Assembly (NCBI RefSeq): GCF_003477705.1
Contig: NZ_QUDV01000004.1
Location: 1 to 64,000 of the forward strand
From: Dorea sp. AF36-15AT
GTDB lineage: Bacteria > Bacillota > Clostridia > Lachnospirales > Lachnospiraceae
Direction: 5' to 3'
DNA length: 64,000 nucleotides
Part shown: positions 7,188 to 15,126 of the stretch, piece after piece
Layout of the letters: every line of letters begins with the position of its first letter
Position numbering within the stretch: the stretch's first letter is position 1
Program-made: the position numbers and the translations under genes
Notes under the pieces: generated by a model
What the model was told of the DNA's origin: nothing
The model's input: the letters and a program-made list of their open reading frames with translations, nothing else
The model's database searches: none

Positions 7188-8778
7188 AATTGAGATCGTA
7201 AATGATGGAACGGTCAGAGAGTGTGCAGAAGGTGCAAATCTGTTGGCAGAATTACTGCGGGCAGGAGCATTTGTGGATAACCCATGCAATGGAACAGGTA
7301 TATGTGGAAAATGCAAAGTGCGAATTGTAGATGGAGAGGTGTCGAAAGTATCTGCGACAGAACAGAAATTACTCAGTCAGGAGGAACTGACACAGGGTAT
7401 CCGTCTGGCATGTATGACATGTGTTTCCGGTGATATTCAGGTTGAATTGCTGCAAAAAGAACGGAAGCATAAAGTTCTGACAGAAGGATATGTTCCAGAA
7501 TTTACTCGTGATGAGCATGACAGAGGATATGGTGTTGCAATTGATATCGGAACGACAACAGTTGTTACGTCGCTGGTAGAACTGGCGAGCGGAAGAGAGA
7601 TTACATCCGCATCTATGATCAATGCGCAGAAGCATTTTGGATTGGATGTGCTGACACGGATCACTTATGAATATGAGCATGCAGAAGAGGGGATTGAACA
7701 CCTCAGATGTGCAATCGTGGATTCTGTAAATGATATGCTTGCACAGGTGTGCAGGGACGCAGGAATTTCAACAGAAGAGATTCTGGAAATAGATATAGCA
7801 GCTAACTGTACCATGATGCATATGTTGTTGGGAACGGATGCCAGAAGTATCGGGCGTTCCCCATATCAGCCGGTGTTTTTAGAAGCGCAGAAGCGCAGTG
7901 CCGGTGAGATCGGTCTGCACGCTGGTATGGATAACAGCGCGCTGGTATATTGTCTGCCGCAGGTATCTGCGTTTATCGGTGCGGATATTGTGGCAGGAGC
8001 CTATGTATGCGAACTGGAAAAACAGGATGGGAATGTTTTGTTTATTGATATAGGAACAAACGGCGAGATCGTTTTGTCACAGAAGGGAAGATTATTGTGT
8101 TGCTCTTGTGCGGCAGGACCGGCACTGGAAGGTATGAATATCAGTTGTGGAATGCGGGCGGCAGAAGGCGCTATTGAAGATGTGAAGATCACAGAGCGTG
8201 GAGTAGAGTTTACCTGTATTGATGGAAAAGAACCGGTGGGTATCTGCGGAAGTGGAATTCTGGCAGTGCTGAAAGAACTGATCCGGATAGGACTTGTCAG
8301 AAAAAATGGCGCATTTGTCAAAAAAGAAAATATTCCTGAAGAAGATTACCGTTATCCGATGATACGCATGAACGGAAAAAAGAGAGAATTCTTGATATGC
8401 GAGGCACCAGAACTGGTGGTGACACAAGGAGACATCAGACAGGTACAGCTTGCAAAAGGTGCGATTCTGTCAGGCTTTCTGGCGTTGTTAAATAAAGCCG
8501 GGATTCGCATGGAAGAACTGGATAAAGTGATGATCGCAGGACAGTTTGGCGCACATCTGCCGGCTGAATCATTAACGGGAACGGGTATTCTGCCAAAAGA
8601 AGTGGAGAATAAAATTATCTATGTGGGTAATTCATCCAAGACCGGTGCATATATGACATTACTCTCTGAACAGGTGAAGGAAGAGATGGAAGGGCTCGCT
8701 GAACGAATGGAATATATTGAACTTGCGGAGACGGAGAATTATGAGAAGATATTTGCCGAGAGTATGCGGTTTGTATAG
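7180..8778 (+). CDS. Reductive activator of corrinoid proteins (RACo/RamA-like ASKHA protein)
   Basis: About 532 residues. The N-terminus is a 2Fe-2S ferredoxin domain with NPCNGTGICGKC and a distal Cys in ACMTCVSGD. The rest is an ASKHA ATPase: GVAIDIGTTTVV (phosphate 1), VLFIDIGTNGEIVL, GICGSGILAVL and VMIAGQFGAHL. Such proteins use ATP hydrolysis to reduce inactive Co(II) corrinoid back to Co(I). The ATG at 7180 lies 6 bases after GGAGG and overlaps the end of the methyltransferase gene. It is the last gene of the block and confirms that the corrinoid protein here is used catalytically. Confidence 0.92.
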   Translation: MARIEIVNDGTVRECAEGANLLAELLRAGAFVDNPCNGTGICGKCKVRIVDGEVSKVSATEQKLLSQEELTQGIRLACMTCVSGDIQVELLQKERKHKVLTEGYVPEFTRDEHDRGYGVAIDIGTTTVVTSLVELASGREITSASMINAQKHFGLDVLTRITYEYEHAEEGIEHLRCAIVDSVNDMLAQVCRDAGISTEEILEIDIAANCTMMHMLLGTDARSIGRSPYQPVFLEAQKRSAGEIGLHAGMDNSALVYCLPQVSAFIGADIVAGAYVCELEKQDGNVLFIDIGTNGEIVLSQKGRLLCCSCAAGPALEGMNISCGMRAAEGAIEDVKITERGVEFTCIDGKEPVGICGSGILAVLKELIRIGLVRKNGAFVKKENIPEEDYRYPMIRMNGKKREFLICEAPELVVTQGDIRQVQLAKGAILSGFLALLNKAGIRMEELDKVMIAGQFGAHLPAESLTGTGILPKEVENKIIYVGNSSKTGAYMTLLSEQVKEEMEGLAERMEYIELAETENYEKIFAESMRFV

Positions 8779-8816
8779 ACAGAGTAGAACTTGGAATTTA
8801 ATCCTCACTTCACCCC

Positions 8817-8845
8817 TTGACAAACATCTGTCTTTCTATTAAAAT
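8817..8845 (+). promoter_or_regulatory. Promoter of the proS leader
   Basis: TTGACA at 8817-8822 and TAAAAT at 8840-8845 with a 17-base spacer. It lies directly upstream of the T-box leader and is a near-consensus vegetative promoter. Confidence 0.85.
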
Positions 8846-8854
8846 TACGTTTAA

Positions 8855-9137
8855 TGAAAATATCTGCTGGTAATGATAGTTACAGAAAGCAGAGTTGGTG
8901 TTGAAAAGGACTAGTAATCGTGAGGACGTTCCACAGAGAAGAGATTGTTAGCTGAGAGATCTCCGAACCGAGAGACGGTGAACCTGCCTTGGAGCCTCTG
9001 TATGAAAGTACAGCGTATGCATTGGCGTTAACGATGTGAAGAGAGAACTGCAGCTACATATGCAGTTAATTAGGGTGGTACCGCCGAATATTTCGGTCCC
9101 TTAGCGGGGACAGAAGTGTTCGGCGTTTGTTTTTTGT
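8855..9137 (+). ncRNA. T-box leader, proline-specific, for proS
   Basis: The T-box sequence AGGGTGGTACCGC lies at 9072-9084. The terminator is CGCCGAA (9082-9088) pairing with TTCGGCG (9119-9125), then a T-rich run to 9135, and the T-box bases overlap the 5' arm as expected for terminator/antiterminator exchange. In stem I, CTCC (8961-8964) pairs with GGAG (8990-8993) and ACCG with CGGT above it; the unpaired strand GAACCTGCC holds CCT at 8983-8985, a proline codon. Uncharged tRNA-Pro should allow read-through into proS. The exact 5' end is an estimate. Confidence 0.92.
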
Positions 9138-9215
9138 ATAACAAAAGTCACGAAGGAATCCCCCTCAACAAGCAGTGGAGCAAGGGCTCTGCGAAGAAAG
9201 AAAAGGAGAAGAGAT

Positions 9216-10655
9216 ATGGCTAAGGAAAAAATGGTAAAGAACATTACTTCGAGAGAAGAGAATTTTGCACAGTGGTACACAGATGTAGTACGCGAAGCAG
9301 AGCTTTGTGATTACTCTAGTGTAAAGGGATGTCTGAATTATCTGCCGAACGGATATGCGATCTGGGAGCTGATTCAGTCAGATCTTGACAGAAGATTCAA
9401 AGAGACTGGTGTAGAGAATGTATCATTGCCAATGTTGATTCCAGAATCATTATTAGAGAAAGAAGCAGATCATATTGAAGGATTTGCACCGGAAGTAGCA
9501 TGGGTAACTCACGGTGGAATGGAGAGACTTCAGGAGAGACTTTGTATTCGTCCTACATCAGAGACTCTGTTCTGTGATCTGTGGGCAAGAACTGTAAAGT
9601 CTTACAGAGACCTTCCAAAGGTATGGAATCAGTGGAATTCCGTTCTTCGTTGGGAGAAGACTACAAGACCATTCCTTCGTTCCAGAGAGTTCCTGTGGCA
9701 GGAAGGACATACCATTCATGCAACATATGAAGAAGCAGAAGAACGTACCATTCAGATGTGGCATGTATACGAAGACTTTTATAAAGAAACTATGGCTATT
9801 CCTTATGTGTCAGGAAGAAAAGCAGAGCATGAGAAATTTGCCGGAGCACAGGATACTTATACAGTAGAAGCACTGATGCATGACGGTAAGGCACTGCAGT
9901 CTGCTACCAGCCACTTCTTCGGTAACGGATTCCCGGATGCATTTGATATTAAATACGTAGATAAGAATAACCAGCTGCACAGTGTATATGAGACTTCCTG
10001 GGGATTATCCACAAGAAGTATCGGAGCACTGATCATGGTACATGGTGATGATGATGGTCTTGTATTACCACCGCATCTTGCACCGGTTGAATGTCGTGTG
10101 ATTCCGATTGCACAGCACAAGGAAGGCGTGCTTGACAAAGCAAATGAACTGTTTGCTGAACTTAAGAAAGCCGGATACAGAGTGAAGATCGATGATTCTG
10201 AGAAGAGTCCGGGATGGAAATTCTCTGAGCAGGAGATGCTTGGTATCCCGACACGTATCGAGATCGGACCGAAGGATATTGAGAATAATCAGGTTGTAGT
10301 TGTACGTCGTGATAACCGCGAGAAGATCGTAGTATCTATGGATGAAATCGCAGTGAAATTGCGTGAGATTCTGGAAACTATCCAGAATGATATGTATAAC
10401 AGAGCGAAAGACTTCCTGGATACTCATATTTACACAGCAACCAGTCTGGATGAGATGAAGGAAGAGTTTACTAAGAAACGTGGATTTGTAAAGGCATGCT
10501 GGTGTGGAGATCCGGAATGTGAAGGCGAAGTGAAGTATGTAACCGGCGGAGCAGCTACCAGATGTCTGATCGAAGACGAAGAATTTGTATCTGACAAATG
10601 TATCTGGTGTGGTAAGCCGGCGAAACACATGGCATACTGGGGCAAATCATACTAA
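9216..10655 (+). CDS. proS: Prolyl-tRNA synthetase, archaeal/eukaryote-like (ProS type 3)
   Basis: 479 residues, without the large insertion of the Escherichia coli type. Class II features are visible: motif 2 around FLRSREFLWQEGHT and the later block ETSWGLSTRSIGALI. The C-terminal domain has the Cys set ACWCGDPECEG, a later Cys, and CIWCGKPAKHM, and ends in Tyr, as in the archaeal-like group. It charges tRNA-Pro. The upstream T-box with a proline specifier confirms the amino acid. The ATG has AAAGGAGAAGAG before it. A strong terminator follows. Confidence 0.96.
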   Translation: MAKEKMVKNITSREENFAQWYTDVVREAELCDYSSVKGCLNYLPNGYAIWELIQSDLDRRFKETGVENVSLPMLIPESLLEKEADHIEGFAPEVAWVTHGGMERLQERLCIRPTSETLFCDLWARTVKSYRDLPKVWNQWNSVLRWEKTTRPFLRSREFLWQEGHTIHATYEEAEERTIQMWHVYEDFYKETMAIPYVSGRKAEHEKFAGAQDTYTVEALMHDGKALQSATSHFFGNGFPDAFDIKYVDKNNQLHSVYETSWGLSTRSIGALIMVHGDDDGLVLPPHLAPVECRVIPIAQHKEGVLDKANELFAELKKAGYRVKIDDSEKSPGWKFSEQEMLGIPTRIEIGPKDIENNQVVVVRRDNREKIVVSMDEIAVKLREILETIQNDMYNRAKDFLDTHIYTATSLDEMKEEFTKKRGFVKACWCGDPECEGEVKYVTGGAATRCLIEDEEFVSDKCIWCGKPAKHMAYWGKSY

Positions 10656-10685
10656 AACGTATTCAAAGATATGTTATGGGAAAAG

Positions 10686-10715
10686 GGCTGTTTGAAAAAA
10701 CAGCCTTTTTCTTTT
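10686..10715 (+). terminator. Intrinsic terminator of proS
   Basis: GGCTGTTT (10686-10693) pairs with AAACAGCC (10698-10705), followed by TTTTTCTTTT. Confidence 0.9.
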
Positions 10716-10754
10716 ATAATGAAATAAACATGATGAAATGAGAGGAAAAGTTAC

Positions 10755-12080
10755 ATGGTTGAAATACATATCCCTGAAAAAGTAAATAAGATCATTCATA
10801 CACTTCAGGAACATGGTTATGAAGCGTATGCAGTAGGTGGGTGTGTGAGGGATTCGTTTCTCGGAAGGGAACCAATGGATTGGGATATCACGACATCTGC
10901 GATGCCGGAGGAAACAAAGGCATTATTCCCACATACATTTGATACAGGGATCGAGCATGGAACAATCACGGTGCTTCTCGATCACGAAGGCTTTGAAGTG
11001 ACAACCTATCGTGTGGATGGCAAGTACGAAGACAGCCGTCATCCGAAAGAAGTTATATTTGTCCGCAATCTGCAAGAGGATCTGCTGCGCCGGGATTTTA
11101 CTATTAATGCGATGGCGTACAATGAAAAAGAGGGGCTTGTAGATATCTTTGGCGGTATGGATGATCTGAGAGCAGGCATCATCCGATGTGTTGGTAATGC
11201 GCAGGCGAGATTTTCAGAAGATGCACTTCGTATCTTGCGGGGAATCCGTTTCGCAGCGCAGCTTGGGTTTGAACTGGAAGATGAGACCAGAGAAGGCATG
11301 CGGCTGCTGGCACCGACGCTTAGGAAGATCAGTGCAGAACGAATCCAGGTAGAACTGGTGAAGACATTGACTTCGTCAAGACCGGATCTGCTGCGGGAGG
11401 CATGGAAGCTTGGCATTACAAAAGAATTTTTGCCGGAATTTGACCTCGCCATGGAGACAACGCAGGAGACTGTTCATCATATGTACACGGTGGGCGAGCA
11501 TATCCTGCATACACTGCTGGAGGTAAGACCGGATCGGATTTTGCGTCTGACGATGCTTCTCCATGATATAGGTAAGCCATATATGAAGACAATGGATGCA
11601 GATGGAGTTGCGCATTTTAAGGGACATCCAGAGAAGAGCAGTGAGCTGGCCAATGAGATTCTGCATCGGCTGAAATTCGATAATGATACGATCCGTAAGG
11701 TGACGAAGCTGGTGCGTTATCATGATCACAGGATGCCTGTGACTCCTGCACATGTGCGCCGTGCGGTTCATGAGATTGGAGAAGATCTGTTCCCGCTTTA
11801 TCTCGAGGTGCGCCGTGCGGACGTGGCGGCACAGAGTATGTATCAGCACAAGGAAAAAGTTGCTGATATTGACGGCGTGGAAAAACTCTATCATGAGATT
11901 ATGGAGAGAAAGGAATGCGTGTCGTTAAAGATGTTGGCAGTGACAGGTAAAGATTTGATTGCTGCCGGAATGAAACCGGGAAAAGAGATTGGTCAGATGC
12001 TGGAACATTTTCTGGATCTGGTGCTGGAACATCCGGAACTTAATCAGAAAGAAGAGCTTTTGAAGCGGATAGAGTTATAA
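10755..12080 (+). CDS. cca: CCA tRNA nucleotidyltransferase with HD domain
   Basis: 441 residues of the class II poly(A) polymerase/CCA-adding family. The N-terminal head has YAVGGCVRD (about 26-33) and the metal pair in MDWDITTSA (about 41-49), then RRDFTINAMAY and the RILRGIRFAA helix that selects the base. A C-terminal HD domain is shown by LLHDIGKP and YHDHRM. It adds or repairs the 3' CCA of tRNAs, which is needed here because the three tRNA genes in this window do not encode CCA. It has its own TATAAT just after the proS terminator. Confidence 0.93.
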   Translation: MVEIHIPEKVNKIIHTLQEHGYEAYAVGGCVRDSFLGREPMDWDITTSAMPEETKALFPHTFDTGIEHGTITVLLDHEGFEVTTYRVDGKYEDSRHPKEVIFVRNLQEDLLRRDFTINAMAYNEKEGLVDIFGGMDDLRAGIIRCVGNAQARFSEDALRILRGIRFAAQLGFELEDETREGMRLLAPTLRKISAERIQVELVKTLTSSRPDLLREAWKLGITKEFLPEFDLAMETTQETVHHMYTVGEHILHTLLEVRPDRILRLTMLLHDIGKPYMKTMDADGVAHFKGHPEKSSELANEILHRLKFDNDTIRKVTKLVRYHDHRMPVTPAHVRRAVHEIGEDLFPLYLEVRRADVAAQSMYQHKEKVADIDGVEKLYHEIMERKECVSLKMLAVTGKDLIAAGMKPGKEIGQMLEHFLDLVLEHPELNQKEELLKRIEL

Positions 12081-12095
12081 GTATAAAGTCATAAT

Positions 12096-12149
12096 AATCC
12101 CCCTGCCCTCATACATTGAAAAGAATGGATTGTGAGGTGCGGGGGGATT
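12096..12149 (+). promoter_or_regulatory. Hairpin that covers the ribosome site of the cotS-like gene
   Basis: AATCCCCC (12096-12103) pairs with GGGGGATT (12142-12149), and CCTCA with TGAGG inside. The 3' arm contains the G-run that is the only ribosome site of the ATG at 12153. No T-run follows, so it is not a plain terminator. The layout suggests translation control, or protection of the cca transcript end. Confidence 0.5.
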
Positions 12150-12152
12150 GTT

Positions 12153-13139
12153 ATGCAGGAATATGAACTGAAAATACTGGATCGCTATGCTTTGAATGTG
12201 AAAAGCACCCGGAGAGTCAGGGGTGCATTTTTTTGCGAGGCAGAGGAGGGATTGTTCCTGCTTAAAGAGGCAGGAATATCCGAAAAGCGGGCAGACGCAT
12301 TATATAAATTAGGGGAAATGTTGATTGCAGCCGGATATCGGGGAATTGATCAGTTGAAGCCGAATGTGGAAGGCGGACTGGTCACCGTCTCAGAAGAAGG
12401 CGGACGCTATCTTGTGAAGCGGTGGTTCTCAGCCAGGGAATGTGATGCCAGAAGGACCAGAGAACTTATGATGGGAGCAAAGAATCTTGCAAGACTTCAT
12501 CTTTTAATGCGTGAACCAACAGATGGTGTGACCATGCAGGACGAAAGTCTGAAACAGATATATGAACGTCATAACAGAGAGCTGCGGAAGGTGAGAAGCT
12601 TTGTGCGCAGCCGCAGGACGAAGGATGAGTTCGAACTCCGGTTTCTTCAGGAATATGAGGGCTTGTATCAGTGGGCAGAAATTGCTATGGAGGTACTGCT
12701 TGAATCCCGATGTGAGGAACTGTATCAAGACAGTCTGCGCGAGAGGGTAATGGTTCACGGAGAATATAATTATCACAATATTCTGATCTGCACAGACGGA
12801 ATCGCGACAACGAATTTTGAAAAATTCCGTATTCATGTGCAGATGGAGGATTTTTATTATTTTCTAAGGAAGACGATGGAAAAGCATGAATGGGACGCGA
12901 GATTATTTGATCATATGATGAATGCATATAGTGCAATCTGTCCGGTAACTGACCGGGAAATGGAATATCTGAAAGCCCGGTTTATTTATCCGGAAAAATT
13001 CTGGAAGATTGCAGGATCATATTACAAATCCAACAAAGCATGGACATCTGTAAAGAATGTAGAAAAGTTCCAGATGTCTGTATCACAAATGAAAGAAAAG
13101 GAAAAACTACTGGAAGAAATATTTGGTTTTCACAGGTAG
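12153..13139 (+). CDS. CotS-like spore coat protein (aminoglycoside-phosphotransferase fold)
   Basis: About 328 residues resembling the CotS/YutH/YsxE family, kinase-fold proteins of spore coats. A degenerate kinase pattern is seen: GLVTVSEEGGRYLVKRWFSARE (beta-strand Lys) and MVHGEYNYHNIL in place of the catalytic HGD-x5-N loop. It probably acts in coat assembly during sporulation, with or without phosphotransfer. ATG 12153 was chosen because the open frame upstream to GTG 12132 has no ribosome site. The gene sits alone between cca and HU. The family call is moderate; other APH-fold kinases are possible. Confidence 0.7.
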   Translation: MQEYELKILDRYALNVKSTRRVRGAFFCEAEEGLFLLKEAGISEKRADALYKLGEMLIAAGYRGIDQLKPNVEGGLVTVSEEGGRYLVKRWFSARECDARRTRELMMGAKNLARLHLLMREPTDGVTMQDESLKQIYERHNRELRKVRSFVRSRRTKDEFELRFLQEYEGLYQWAEIAMEVLLESRCEELYQDSLRERVMVHGEYNYHNILICTDGIATTNFEKFRIHVQMEDFYYFLRKTMEKHEWDARLFDHMMNAYSAICPVTDREMEYLKARFIYPEKFWKIAGSYYKSNKAWTSVKNVEKFQMSVSQMKEKEKLLEEIFGFHR

Positions 13140-13153
13140 TGGAAAACCTCGAT

Positions 13154-13176
13154 AAATCCCATGAAATAAGGGATTT
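13154..13176 (+). terminator. Terminator-like hairpin after the cotS-like gene
   Basis: AAATCCC (13154-13160) pairs with GGGATTT (13170-13176). The following bases are only moderately T-rich, so it may be weak. Confidence 0.4.
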
Positions 13177-13190
13177 CAGACTTTATTTCC

Positions 13191-13218
13191 TTGACAAGGA
13201 TATGGAAAACTGTATAAT
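13191..13218 (+). promoter_or_regulatory. Strong promoter of the HU gene
   Basis: TTGACA (13191-13196) and TATAAT (13213-13218) with a 16-base spacer, both perfect consensus hexamers. High expression is expected for HU. Confidence 0.9.
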
Positions 13219-13264
13219 AAGACTAGAGCATAATGATGCCAAGAGACAAGAGGAGGAAATATAC

Positions 13265-13540
13265 ATGAATAAAACAGAATTAGTAGCAGCAATCGCAGAG
13301 AGAGCTGAGCTGTCAAAAAAAGATTCAGAAAAAGCTTTGAAAGCATTTGTAGATGTAGTAGCAGAAGAATTGAAAAAAGGTGAGAAGATTCAGTTAGTTG
13401 GATTTGGTACTTTCGAAGTTTCTGAAAGATCCGCAAGAGAGGGAAGAAATCCTCAGACAGGTGAGACAATGAAGATCAGTGCTTGCAAGGCTCCTAAGTT
13501 CAAAGCTGGTAAGGCTCTGAAGGATGCTGTTAACGCTTAA
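13265..13540 (+). CDS. hup: HU-family DNA-binding protein
   Basis: 91 residues, the standard size. MNKTELVAAIAERAELSKKD at the start, VGFGTFEVSERSAREGRNPQTGE as the DNA-binding arm and FKAGKALKDAVN at the end are typical HU sequence. It is a dimeric nucleoid protein that bends DNA. ATG 13265 has AGAGGAGG-type spacing; longer in-frame upstream sequence runs through the promoter and is not coding. A perfect-consensus promoter and a strong terminator frame it as a single-gene unit. Confidence 0.96.
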   Translation: MNKTELVAAIAERAELSKKDSEKALKAFVDVVAEELKKGEKIQLVGFGTFEVSERSAREGRNPQTGETMKISACKAPKFKAGKALKDAVNA

Positions 13541-13567
13541 TAGTGTTTTGAAGAATGTGTATATGAT

Positions 13568-13595
13568 GGCATCGGGATTTTCCCGGTGCCTTTTT
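13568..13595 (+). terminator. Intrinsic terminator of the HU gene
   Basis: GGCATCGGGA (13568-13577) pairs with TCCCGGTGCC (13581-13590), followed by TTTTT. Confidence 0.93.
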
Positions 13596-13601
13596 GTATC
13601 G

Positions 13602-13635
13602 CGTCGAGCAGGTGTCAGCCTGCTCGATTAGTGTG
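13602..13635. repeat. Dispersed hairpin repeat, copy 1
   Basis: GTCGAGCAGGTGTCAGCC is followed by TGCTCGATTAGTGTG. CGAGCAGG and CCTGCTCG form a perfect 8-bp hairpin with loop TGTCAG. A near-identical copy lies at 61594-61627. Both copies directly follow an intrinsic terminator. Confidence 0.7.
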
Positions 13636-13661
13636 GCGAGTCAATAAATGAGGAGAATGAT

Positions 13662-13901
13662 ATGAGACTGGACAAATTTTTAAAGGTATCCCGGTTGATC
13701 AAGAGAAGAACCGTGGCTAATGAAGCCTGTGATGCAGGAAGAGTTCTGGTAAACGGAGCAGTTGCCAAGGCGTCTGCAAAGGTAAAGGCGGGAGATATTA
13801 TTGAAATTCAATTTGGCACAAAGACGGTAAAAGCTGAAGTACTTGATATCCGTGATACGACAAAGAAGGAAGAGGCAAAGGATCTGTTCCGTTATCTGTA
13901 A
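13662..13901 (+). CDS. rqcP: S4-domain RNA-binding protein RqcP (YabO/YlmH-like)
   Basis: 79 residues, a lone S4 domain: MRLDKFLKVSRLIKRRTVANEACDAGRVLVNG, then KAGDIIEIQFG. In Bacillus subtilis this protein (YabO, RqcP) binds 50S subunits with obstructed nascent chains and helps RqcH add alanine tails. The location just before yabP, yabQ and divIC matches the Bacillus order yabN-yabO-yabP-yabQ-divIC, supporting orthology. It has an AGGAGAATG-type site at the right spacing. Confidence 0.9.
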   Translation: MRLDKFLKVSRLIKRRTVANEACDAGRVLVNGAVAKASAKVKAGDIIEIQFGTKTVKAEVLDIRDTTKKEEAKDLFRYL

Positions 13902-14007
13902 GTCAGATGTTACTGCCGACGAATGAATAAACAGTAATAAATCTTCGCAGCTGTTCATAACCTTATTTACAGGACAACGATAAGGCAGAGTGAGAAGGGG
14001 AAAGGTT

Positions 14008-14301
14008 GTGAAGAATATGGAAGAGAAGCAGGTACGTGGTCCGCACAAGCTGGTGATCAACAACCGGCAGACAAGTCTGGTGACAGGGGTGCTGGATGTA
14101 TTGTCATTTGATCTAAATGAGGTGCTGTTAGAGACGGAACAGGGGATGCTGATGGTAAAAGGAATGGATCTGCACGTGAACCGCCTGAATCTGGAAAAAG
14201 GCGAAGTAGATCTGTCGGGGAATATTGACAGTGTGGCGTATTCGGAGGCTGGCAGCAGAGGGAAAAATGAAGAGTCTCTGTTTGGTAAGCTGTTCCGTTA
14301 G
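14008..14301 (+). CDS. yabP: Sporulation protein YabP
   Basis: 97 residues: GPHKLVINNRQTSLVTGVLDVLSFDLNEVLLET and GMLMVKGMDLHVNRLNLEKGEVDLSG are characteristic of YabP, needed for cortex formation during sporulation. I chose GTG 14008, which follows GAAGGGGAAAGG at a good distance; GTG 13990 has no site and ATG 14017 would cut into the conserved part less plausibly. It is followed almost directly by yabQ, as in Bacillus. Confidence 0.9.
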   Translation: MKNMEEKQVRGPHKLVINNRQTSLVTGVLDVLSFDLNEVLLETEQGMLMVKGMDLHVNRLNLEKGEVDLSGNIDSVAYSEAGSRGKNEESLFGKLFR

Positions 14302-14310
14302 GTGGTCGGG

Positions 14311-14631
14311 ATGCAGGAGCTTGGAACCGAATTAAGAGGTTTGGCGACAGCGGTACTCAGTGGGATGACGATGGTATGTGCATATGTATGTATCAGGAAC
14401 CTGAGGAAGGTATTCCGACATTCCAGAATATTGGTAAATGTGGAAGATGCGGTATATTGGATCTGTATGGCATGGTATCTGTTTGAACAGATTTATCATG
14501 TGAGTAATGGCGTGATCCGGTGGTATTTTGTGGTTGGAATTATTGTGGGAGCTGCTGTATTTTATACAGTAGAAAAAAGGATCCGAAACAGGGTAAACAG
14601 ATACGTCAAAAAAAGAAAAAGAATTCCCTGA
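14311..14631 (+). CDS. yabQ: Spore cortex biosynthesis protein YabQ
   Basis: About 106 residues, a small membrane protein with three hydrophobic segments (around LATAVLSGMTMVCAYVCI, VEDAVYWICMAWYLFEQIY and YFVVGIIVGAAVFY) and a very basic tail (KKRKR). YabQ sits in the outer forespore membrane and is needed for the cortex. ATG 14311 has GGTGGTCGGG in front; an in-frame GTG at 14302 has no site. It follows yabP and precedes divIC, the conserved order. Confidence 0.85.
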   Translation: MQELGTELRGLATAVLSGMTMVCAYVCIRNLRKVFRHSRILVNVEDAVYWICMAWYLFEQIYHVSNGVIRWYFVVGIIVGAAVFYTVEKRIRNRVNRYVKKRKRIP

Positions 14632-14727
14632 AAACTATTGAAATCGACTATAAAAAAAGATAAGATAAATATAACATTATGATAAGGGGTAATCCGATAG
14701 GGGTATCGGAACAGGGTGAGTATATAA

Positions 14728-15051
14728 ATGAATAAGATTAAACAAAAGAGTCAGGCGAGGCGGAAGAAGAACCGGCTTCGCAGACATAAGGCAAGCGTAT
14801 TGGCAGTCAGCGGAGTATTGCTTTTGCTGGTAGCTGTTGTTACCGTCAGCAGTATATCACTGCGGGCAAAGAATAAGGCATACATTGCACAGGAACAGGA
14901 GCTGCAGGAGCAGATTGACGCAGAGGAAGAAAGATCCAAAGAGATTGACAGCTTAGAAGAGTATGTAGGTACAGACGAGTACATTGAACAGACTGCTAAA
15001 GATAAATTGAATCTTGTGCATGAGAACGAGATCATATTTAAAAAGAAATGA
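14728..15051 (+). CDS. divIC: Septum formation protein DivIC/FtsB family
   Basis: 107 residues: a basic cytoplasmic N-terminus (RRKKNRLRRHK), one membrane segment (ASVLAVSGVLLLLVAVVTVSSI) and an extracellular coiled coil (YIAQEQELQEQIDAEEERSKEID) ending in the family block TAKDKLNLVHENEIIF. DivIC pairs with FtsL in the divisome. It lies between yabQ and spoIIE as in Bacillus subtilis. A clear terminator follows. Confidence 0.92.
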   Translation: MNKIKQKSQARRKKNRLRRHKASVLAVSGVLLLLVAVVTVSSISLRAKNKAYIAQEQELQEQIDAEEERSKEIDSLEEYVGTDEYIEQTAKDKLNLVHENEIIFKKK

Positions 15052-15076
15052 TAAAAGAATAAAGAATCAGGCAAAA

Positions 15077-15106
15077 GAGAATGTGTGAAAGCACATTCTC
15101 TTTTTT
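15077..15106 (+). terminator. Intrinsic terminator between divIC and spoIIE
   Basis: GAGAATGTG (15077-15085) pairs with CACATTCTC (15092-15100), then TTTTTT. It separates division and sporulation genes; a few bases later comes the ribosome site of spoIIE, so the spoIIE promoter must lie within or before this short gap, or depend on read-through. Confidence 0.9.
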
Positions 15107-15126
15107 GGCAGAAAAGGAGAAATGGT

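Noticed and set aside
4600..8778. Cobalamin riboswitch for the corrinoid genes
   Set aside because: I found no B12-box-like GCCACTG sequence or the long leader it would need; only 33 bases lie between the TATAAT and the first start codon.
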